Assembly (NCBI GenBank): GCA_049324575.1
Contig: JBMONI010000032.1
Span: forward strand, 1-37,331
Direction of reading: 5' to 3'
DNA length: 37,331 nt
Origin: JBMONI01 sp049324575
Lineage (GTDB): Bacteria > Omnitrophota > Omnitrophia > Omnitrophales > Aquincolibacteriaceae
Part shown: positions 31,667-37,331 of the stretch, piece after piece
How the letters are laid out: every line of letters begins with the position of its first letter
Position numbering within the stretch: position 1 is the stretch's first letter
Translations under genes and position numbers: made by a program
Notes under the pieces: model-generated
Told to the model about the DNA's origin: nothing
Seen by the model: only the letters and a program-made list of their open reading frames with translations
Databases searched by the model: none

Positions 31667-33253
31667 TTAAAAAGTAGCGGTTTTATCCTGAATGAGATTT
31701 TCCGTCTGTGTCGAGCATCGGTTAAAAGCCCAACGGCGGGCATAGGGATCCGGGACGCGTTTGAGTTTGACCAAAAGCTTGATCCAGAGAAACCGCATCC
31801 CCCACCCGAGTCCCCGCATTTTAAATGTCAAAAGCATATTATGGATCTTTCCGAGGGGAGTCTTCTCCATCAGATGTTGGCGCACGCCAATCCAAAAATG
31901 TTTTTTCAGAAAATCCTGGAATATCTCTTTTTCGATCTCTTTTTTGATCCGTTCGATCTCATCATCCCGGAGTTCCTCGGTGCAGTTGATCACAAAATCC
32001 ACCGCGTCCCCCTTTTCCGAAAGGAGCTTAAAAAATTCAATCTCGTTTTGGATCTTGTTCTGACTTCTCAAATGCTCGTACAACGGGGTCCCGGGATAAG
32101 GCGTAGCAAAAAAGAACCGGTTCACATGCGTCCGGTATTTATTGATCTCCTTGTAAAGCGCCACCGTCTCACGCACCGTCTCATGCGTTTCCCCGGGCAT
32201 CCCCAGGATAAAAGTCCCTCCCGGCGTGATCCCGGCGGCTTGGACCATTTTCACCGCCTCGACGATCTGTTGGGGCGTTTGATTCTTCTTCATCGCCTTC
32301 AGCACAGGCCCGCTCCCCGACTCGATCCCGAGCCCCAGGAAGGTGCATCCGGCCTTTTTCATGATCGCAAGGAACTTCGGCTCCACGATATTGCAGCGCC
32401 CTGTCGCTGACCAGCTGATATTCAATTTCTCACGAATAACCGCCTCACAAAATTCGATCGTCCTCTCTTTGCGGACCACGAAGAGATCATCAGCGATCTT
32501 GATATGACGGATCCCATACCTGGACTTCATCTCCTTGATCTCCTCAATCACATTGCCGACGCTTCGCTGGCGAACCTTTTTCTCGGTGTAACAAAAGGTG
32601 CATTGGAAAGGACAGCCCCGGGTCGTGTAGATCGTGCCGATCCTTTTCGCATGAAAAAGAGAATGATGGGAGGGAAAACGCGAATAGACATCCCTTACGT
32701 TGAAAAGATCCCATGCCGGAAAAGGGATCGAGTCAAGATCCTGGATCGCCGCCCGTTTCGGCGTTTCAACGATCCGGCCTCCCTCCCGGTAAACGATCCC
32801 GGGAACCGTTCCGAGGAACTTTCGGTTCTCGATCGCATCCAGAATGTCCAGGACGGTCTCCTCCCCTTCTCCGATGACCCCGATATCCGCTTTGCTGACG
32901 CTCAGAAAAGATTGCGGGGTCGACGTAATGATCCCGCCCCCGACGATCACGGTCGCCTGGGGCTTGACCGTTTTGGCGTAATCGCAGGCGAACCGGAGAA
33001 AATTCCAGGTCGTGATCATCCCCCCCGTGCACAAATAATCATAGTCCCGCTCCCGCAGCTGTTTTGTGAACTCTGCTTCGGAAAGATTGATCACATCCAT
33101 GTCGATCAGATCGACCTGGTGCCCGGCTTTTTGCAGGACGGCCGCAATGTACATGAGGCCAAGCGGAAAGATCGTCGGCGACAGCCGGTACGGCGGCGCA
33201 ACGATCAGGACCCTCCGCGGAGCACATCTTGTCTTTGTAATAAAGTTTGTCAT
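31667..33253 (-). CDS. B12-binding-domain radical SAM protein
   Basis: A 528-residue protein. Residues about 13-140 form a B12-binding-like Rossmann domain (VLIVAPPYRLSP, GLMYIAAVLQKAGHQVDLID, GGGI and IGEGEETVLD). The cobalamin ligand motif DxHxxG is not obvious, as in BchE-type members. C214-x3-C218-x2-C221 in GCPFQCTFC binds the 4Fe-4S cluster. GLGIESGSGPVLKAMKK and FILGMPGETHETVRET are conserved barrel strands. The C-terminal 100 residues are basic and aromatic. This class does C-methylation or other radical chemistry, in some cases on lipids or sugars. Substrate unknown. Confidence 0.85.
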   Translation of the reverse strand: MTNFITKTRCAPRRVLIVAPPYRLSPTIFPLGLMYIAAVLQKAGHQVDLIDMDVINLSEAEFTKQLRERDYDYLCTGGMITTWNFLRFACDYAKTVKPQATVIVGGGIITSTPQSFLSVSKADIGVIGEGEETVLDILDAIENRKFLGTVPGIVYREGGRIVETPKRAAIQDLDSIPFPAWDLFNVRDVYSRFPSHHSLFHAKRIGTIYTTRGCPFQCTFCYTEKKVRQRSVGNVIEEIKEMKSRYGIRHIKIADDLFVVRKERTIEFCEAVIREKLNISWSATGRCNIVEPKFLAIMKKAGCTFLGLGIESGSGPVLKAMKKNQTPQQIVEAVKMVQAAGITPGGTFILGMPGETHETVRETVALYKEINKYRTHVNRFFFATPYPGTPLYEHLRSQNKIQNEIEFFKLLSEKGDAVDFVINCTEELRDDEIERIKKEIEKEIFQDFLKKHFWIGVRQHLMEKTPLGKIHNMLLTFKMRGLGWGMRFLWIKLLVKLKRVPDPYARRWAFNRCSTQTENLIQDKTATF

Positions 33254-33327
33254 TCCACCCCAGCCATTAAAATATCTTCATTTAAAATAATAAAGTTTCC
33301 TCCTCATAACTCGGACCACTTTCTCTC
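33254..33327. other. AT-rich intergenic gap
   Basis: 74 bp, very AT-rich, between two radical SAM genes. AATAAAGTTT occurs twice around it (about 33239-33248 and 33288-33297). An AGGAGG-like sequence lies too far upstream of the ATG at 33253 to serve it. No gene or clear promoter seen. Confidence 0.4.
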
Positions 33328-35394
33328 TTAACACAAATGATCAAGCGACGTTTTTGCCAGGCGAGGTGTCCGATAGAATTTCTTAACCGGGTTCTTTCCA
33401 ATCAGGCGCGCAAGACCAATCCGAGTTGTCCCATAAGCGTTCAACTGGGCCGCCAATAACTTTTTTTGATCCTCCGTTTGAACAAATTCGATTTCCATCG
33501 GTTCATCCAAGCGTCGCGCAGGAAATACCTGGAAACCGTTTTTTTCAAGCTCCAGGAAATCATAATGAAAAGAGCTCCGCCACTTCTTTTCGGTCAACGA
33601 CAGAGGGTTGATTTTTCTGAGTTCACTATAGCGACGCAACTCGGTCAAATAGCCCTCGAGGGCACCGCTTACCGCATGGCCGTTTTTTTGCATCGCTGTT
33701 CCGAGGGCCGCATAAGCGACATCATGAAGCTCCCGCACACAATCGACCAAGACGGCAGCGCGGGCCGAGTAAAACACATTATTCCCACGTTGCCCACAAA
33801 TATATTCTTTTAAAGTCTCCTGTGAACTCTTGATGGCGGCCAAGAGGATATCCCTCGCTTCCCATAATTCCCCTTGTGTCTCCTTCAAAAATTGAGCATA
33901 AACCGCCTTTAAAGGCCCTGGGAACCTGTGTCTTTGCTCATGGATCGCAAGCAACCAATCGAATACCGATATCCCCAAATGTTGAAGCAATGCATTTACT
34001 TCACAGAAGATTCGATCATTGTAAAAAACCCCCACGGTCAAATCAAAAACACGACATTCTAAATAATCTTCAAAGGAAAGCGTGGCATTGCCGACACATA
34101 CTTCTTCGGTTTCTGCGCTAATAAACTCCTCACCCTCGTATTGATAACTGCCAAAACAACGCGGCAGAACTCGGAACCGTGTAACCATCTTATAGCGGCA
34201 ACGGCTTTCCAGAGTCGCGATCTCTGTGCTATCGAGCAGAATAGTCGTGAATAAAGTCAGATAATCCACCCCGGCTTCCACAAGTCCCTTAATCGTCCCA
34301 AAATGCGCTGCCACGGAATCTTCTGGTAATGCCAGGATCACATCCGCATAGGTATTCGAATTCGAATGCTTGGCAGCATCCGCGATCTGCACTAACTTAG
34401 TCGGAGAAATATTGTTTCTTTTGACGGCCTTCAAGACGCCGGCATCCAACGACTGCACAGTCGCGGAAACCCTTAAAAGATCCTTGAGGACTTCGGCGCA
34501 TTCTAAAATCCGAGTCGTCTCATTTTTCCCCGTTGTAGCATAAATGTATTCGGGAAAACCATACGCTTCATGTGTCTTCGCGATGGCTCGCGCTGTCGTT
34601 ATGTCTTCGCGATACATCCCAAAGTTTGAGTCTGCAATGAAAAGATTGCCATTCCCCTTTCGATGGATTGCCATATACTCAAGTTCTCGGATAATCCGAT
34701 CTTCGCTAAATCGATAGATTTTATTATAGTAAGGCAAACCCTCAACACAAAAAGCGCAAGAAAAGGGGCAACCTCTTGTCGTCTGGAGCATACACATGAG
34801 CTTCCCATCAAAAAAGGGATCGAAATAGCCTTCTAGATACGGGGAGGGAATGAGGTCGAGATCCTTAATGCGATCGGCAGGAACGCCAGCGAAAAATCTC
34901 CCTTCGGTAAAAGCATGAATCCCAGGAAAACGCATTCGTTGAATATCCGGAAGCGATACGCCCCTCAACTTTTGCTCAATCACAGCCGCAAAAGGGATCT
35001 CTCCTTCCTTATAAACAAATAGGTCAATGGCCGGTTTTTCCCGAAGCCACACCTCCTGCTCTTCAGCGACCGACGGATAATTCGGTCCCCCAAATACGAT
35101 CGCACAATCCGGGTGGGCCCGTTTGATCCGCTCGGCAAAACTATAACTCAAATCGATGTTCCAGAGATAATTCGAAAATCCGATCACATCAGGCATCTGG
35201 CTTTCGAGAGCCGCGACAATATCCTGGGGATATTTGAACAATTTCAAATCGATTTGCTCACCGAATACTTTTTTACTATACATGCCGACATAGCCGACAT
35301 TGAGGGGAAAAATCTCACTCGCCACGATTTGAGAAACATGCGTCAAGTCGCAGAGATAAACTCGCAAGGGACTTTTGTTGTGATGCTGAGCCAT
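33328..35394 (-). CDS. Large B12-binding-domain radical SAM protein with extra C-terminal region
   Basis: A 688-residue protein (ATG at 35394; a GTG two codons earlier is possible). The first about 145 residues look like a B12-binding-type domain (VYLCDLTH, FPLNVGYVGMYSKKVFG, IGFSNYLWN, IVFGGPNYP, YKEGEIPF). C209-x3-C213-x2-C216 in GCPFSCAFCVEG binds the 4Fe-4S cluster. The barrel continues with LFIADSNFGMYREDI, VQSLDAGVLKAVKRNNI and VILALPEDSVAAHFGTIKG. About 290 residues after the barrel are helical-looking, with no motif that I recognise. The gene is clearly lower in GC than the upstream part of the locus. The substrate is unknown; a role in glycan or lipid modification is guilt by association. 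Confidence 0.82.
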   Translation of the reverse strand: MAQHHNKSPLRVYLCDLTHVSQIVASEIFPLNVGYVGMYSKKVFGEQIDLKLFKYPQDIVAALESQMPDVIGFSNYLWNIDLSYSFAERIKRAHPDCAIVFGGPNYPSVAEEQEVWLREKPAIDLFVYKEGEIPFAAVIEQKLRGVSLPDIQRMRFPGIHAFTEGRFFAGVPADRIKDLDLIPSPYLEGYFDPFFDGKLMCMLQTTRGCPFSCAFCVEGLPYYNKIYRFSEDRIIRELEYMAIHRKGNGNLFIADSNFGMYREDITTARAIAKTHEAYGFPEYIYATTGKNETTRILECAEVLKDLLRVSATVQSLDAGVLKAVKRNNISPTKLVQIADAAKHSNSNTYADVILALPEDSVAAHFGTIKGLVEAGVDYLTLFTTILLDSTEIATLESRCRYKMVTRFRVLPRCFGSYQYEGEEFISAETEEVCVGNATLSFEDYLECRVFDLTVGVFYNDRIFCEVNALLQHLGISVFDWLLAIHEQRHRFPGPLKAVYAQFLKETQGELWEARDILLAAIKSSQETLKEYICGQRGNNVFYSARAAVLVDCVRELHDVAYAALGTAMQKNGHAVSGALEGYLTELRRYSELRKINPLSLTEKKWRSSFHYDFLELEKNGFQVFPARRLDEPMEIEFVQTEDQKKLLAAQLNAYGTTRIGLARLIGKNPVKKFYRTPRLAKTSLDHLC

Positions 35395-35568
35395 CGTCAC
35401 GGTGTTTTAGGGTCTAGACCTTTAGTTTAATTCTGAAATGTAACCTGCGCAACTTCCCTGGATAAAAAAGTCTACCGGCATCGTCTGCAATTCCCCGAAA
35501 ATCTTGTTTTGATAGTCGTAATCGCAAAGCAAAAAGGATAGCTGTATTTTACTATAGGATACGGGATT
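35395..35568. other. Intergenic region, AT-rich, with a palindrome
   Basis: About 174 bp with no gene. It has the 10-bp palindrome at 35411-35420 and a single TGATAGTC (35510-35517) that resembles the tandem repeat unit upstream of the HTH gene. A weak promoter-like pair toward the radical SAM gene (TTGCGC, 17 bp, TAAACT at 35424-35452) is possible. Confidence 0.4.
35411..35420. repeat. 10-bp palindrome GGTCTAGACC
   Basis: Perfect palindrome 17 bp upstream of the ATG of the 688-residue radical SAM gene. It could be an operator or a chance site. No second copy was seen. Confidence 0.35.
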
Positions 35569-37331
35569 TCATGTTATAACTTTCCCATCCGCGGACTGTT
35601 CGAACTCGCTCCCCAAATCCCTTGCCGTTCCGTTGCCACGGAGGTCGTAAAGCTCATAAACATATCGAGCCTCGCGGACATTCTCTGATGATAACCGCAC
35701 CAGCCGCTCGCACACCGCCAAGAGATCTGGCATGCTGATCATAAGACCTTGGAATCCGAACGGCCTCCCCACAGGATAGGATATGAGGATATGGGTAATC
35801 CCGTCTTCGAGCAGTTTATTCGCCAACTCGCGACGACTCAGTCCGGTAACCGCAGGAATAAACTGGGCATACATGCTCGCACGGGTTATCTTCGGGTCGA
35901 AATAGAAAAGCCGGACTTCGGCCAAGGACAAGATATGCGCGTCCTGAGGTAATCGATGATTAGCCCATTCCGCAATCCCATAAGTACGGTCTGTTAACCG
36001 AAGGTATTTCTCCGCATCCCATTGTTTCAAAACAGAAAGTCCTTGCCATCGAAAATGAAAAAGAGTCAGGGCAACCAAGAGAATCAACACACCTCCGCCG
36101 AGGGTCTTCCCCCCATGTTTCATCCATTTTGGAATCACTTTAACATCAAAAAATTCGTGGAATCCTGATGCCGCAACAACCCAATATAAAGGCAAAATTG
36201 GAAGAAGATATCTCACATTCTGCCCACCCAAATACCAGCCGCTCGCATAAAGAAAGCAAAAGACCATAAGCGCCGCAGGACGCCCCCTCGAGAAACCGCT
36301 ACCAATGAAAAAAGGAAGAGCTAGGATATAAAAGGGTCCAATCCAATGATGGTAATCATAATCCGCAGGGCGAAACGTAATGTAAAACGGCAGCAATAAA
36401 TAAGAGAGAAGGGTTTTGGGAGGACCTAAATCATACATGGTTTTCCCAAAATCTTCTATTGCTAACTGACTAAAGACAGGGAACAGAGGGTCCCCCGTTG
36501 AAAGTTGATTCCGAATGAAAAAAAATCCCGATGTAATCGCCATTCCAGTCAGAAAAGCCAAATAAAGCGCTATCGTTCTATACTTGGACGGCCTTCGAAA
36601 CATGTCAAAGCAAGCGATTATCGCAACGCCGGGAATTGCCAAGAGCGTTGACAATTTACTAAGGATTGAAAATCCCATCAATATCCCGGCCATAATTATT
36701 TTTGCAAAAGAACCTTGAGATTCTCTCGCTGTTATCCAGAAAAAAACGCCGAGAAAAAGGAAAAGCGCCGCGCCGATATCGACATAGGTCGTCGTGAGCT
36801 GATTCATGAGCGTCGGGGTCAGGAAAAGCATGAGCCCCATGAAATACGCGAGTTTCCGGTTCGCGGTCCGTTGTTCGATCCAGAGAATGAGCCCAAGCAC
36901 CAGTAATATCCCGCTGCCCCAATGGAACCCTTTGGCCACCGCCGCCCCTTGCAGGAGAAGGCCTACCGTGTAGAGACTGTTCATCAGCAAGGATTGATAG
37001 CTTTTGATGTCAAAGGGCAAGGGAGCGATCTTCCCCTCCTGGAGATAGCGCTTGGGTAAATTCAGATGATGCGCCAGCGCATCGTTGGAGATCTCCGGGA
37101 ATAAGCACAACACGAAAGTTCCGGCCACCAGCGCGAGGAAGACTCCCTGCAATAATTGTAATTCGCAATCCGCGGTCTTCCCGAAAAGATATTTTGAGGT
37201 CCCTCCCAGCCAACGGATCGCCCCGAGGAATTGCCGCCAGCCGACCAGCAAAACCGCGATAAAGAACAAGCAAAATGCCTGTGCGTTCAAAAGTCCCGCG
37301 TAGCCCAAACCCACTGCGACATAACCGAGGA
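35569..37331 (-). CDS. GT39/PMT-like membrane glycosyltransferase, 5' end outside window
   Basis: At least 581 residues, open at the right edge: codons continue in frame upstream of the GTG at 37314 to the end of the window, so the true start lies beyond it. EISNDALAHHLNLPKRYLQEG holds the Asp and His pair of the first large loop of ArnT/PMT-type GT39 enzymes. About ten membrane segments follow, then a soluble C-terminal part (RLTDRTYGIAEWANHRLPQD onward) that is common in this family. It uses polyprenyl-phosphate sugars on the outer side of the inner membrane. Base composition changes inside the gene: the 5' 600 bp are richer in GC than the rest. Confidence 0.8.
   Translation of the reverse strand, partial: LGYVAVGLGYAGLLNAQAFCLFFIAVLLVGWRQFLGAIRWLGGTSKYLFGKTADCELQLLQGVFLALVAGTFVLCLFPEISNDALAHHLNLPKRYLQEGKIAPLPFDIKSYQSLLMNSLYTVGLLLQGAAVAKGFHWGSGILLVLGLILWIEQRTANRKLAYFMGLMLFLTPTLMNQLTTTYVDIGAALFLFLGVFFWITARESQGSFAKIIMAGILMGFSILSKLSTLLAIPGVAIIACFDMFRRPSKYRTIALYLAFLTGMAITSGFFFIRNQLSTGDPLFPVFSQLAIEDFGKTMYDLGPPKTLLSYLLLPFYITFRPADYDYHHWIGPFYILALPFFIGSGFSRGRPAALMVFCFLYASGWYLGGQNVRYLLPILPLYWVVAASGFHEFFDVKVIPKWMKHGGKTLGGGVLILLVALTLFHFRWQGLSVLKQWDAEKYLRLTDRTYGIAEWANHRLPQDAHILSLAEVRLFYFDPKITRASMYAQFIPAVTGLSRRELANKLLEDGITHILISYPVGRPFGFQGLMISMPDLLAVCERLVRLSSENVREARYVYELYDLRGNGTARDLGSEFEQSADGKVIT

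Noticed and set aside
31549..31743. Small 64-codon minus-strand frame between the radical SAM and HTH genes
   Set aside because: It overlaps both the radical SAM 3' end and the repeat array, has no ribosome site and no motif.

Overview
The window is a dense surface-glycan biosynthesis locus from a bacterium. It holds 34 protein-coding genes, no RNA genes, no CRISPR array and no transposase. The gene content (many GT-C membrane glycosyltransferases, a Wzx-type flippase, nonulosonic-acid enzymes, B12-type radical SAM proteins) suggests an uncultured, probably diderm bacterium. A candidate phylum such as Omnitrophota is plausible, but the sequence alone cannot settle taxonomy.

Layout, left to right. 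(1) 21-3909 (minus): a four-gene deoxysugar operon. Its first gene encodes a CopG/ribbon-helix-helix DNA-binding domain fused to a UDP-xylose-synthase-like SDR, followed by a cupin, a classical SDR and a sugar C-methyltransferase. A strong promoter (TTGACA, 16 bp, TACAAT) with two TTGTATATAC operator-like sites 22 bp apart lies directly upstream. (2) 3964-10177 (minus): two methyltransferases, a membrane-anchored SGNH hydrolase and two GT-C-like membrane proteins, several joined by short overlaps. (3) 10318-11529 (plus): a lone GT-C protein with its own promoter. (4) 11526-15394 (minus): GT4, GT2, a GalE-like epimerase and a second GT2. (5) 15551-18191 (plus): GT2, a methyltransferase and a PAPS-type sulfotransferase.

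(6) 18167-31480 (minus) is the heart of the window: 14 genes packed with overlaps or gaps of 24 bp or less, apparently one transcription unit. It starts with a small excisionase-type HTH protein preceded by four 10-bp tandem repeats. Next come pseC, pseB, a SpsF-type cytidylyltransferase, pseG, a methyltransferase, a metallophosphoesterase, an ATP-grasp ligase and pseI (a pseudaminic-acid-like nonulosonate route with no PseH acetyltransferase in view). A two-part GT-B-like protein and a flippase follow. The last three genes are a LicC-type nucleotidyltransferase, a divergent RibB-like protein and a CDP-alcohol phosphotransferase. These three look like a route to a CDP-activated C4 or alditol unit transferred as a phosphodiester.

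(7) 31667-37331 (minus): two B12-domain radical SAM proteins and a GT39 protein cut by the window edge. About 33.3-36.7 kb has visibly lower GC than the rest.

The main novel themes are two sugar operons whose first gene encodes a DNA-binding protein sitting next to its own putative operator array, and the RibB/cytidylyltransferase/CDP-alcohol-transferase module inside a glycan operon. Function assignments rest on motif recognition by eye; no database search was possible.
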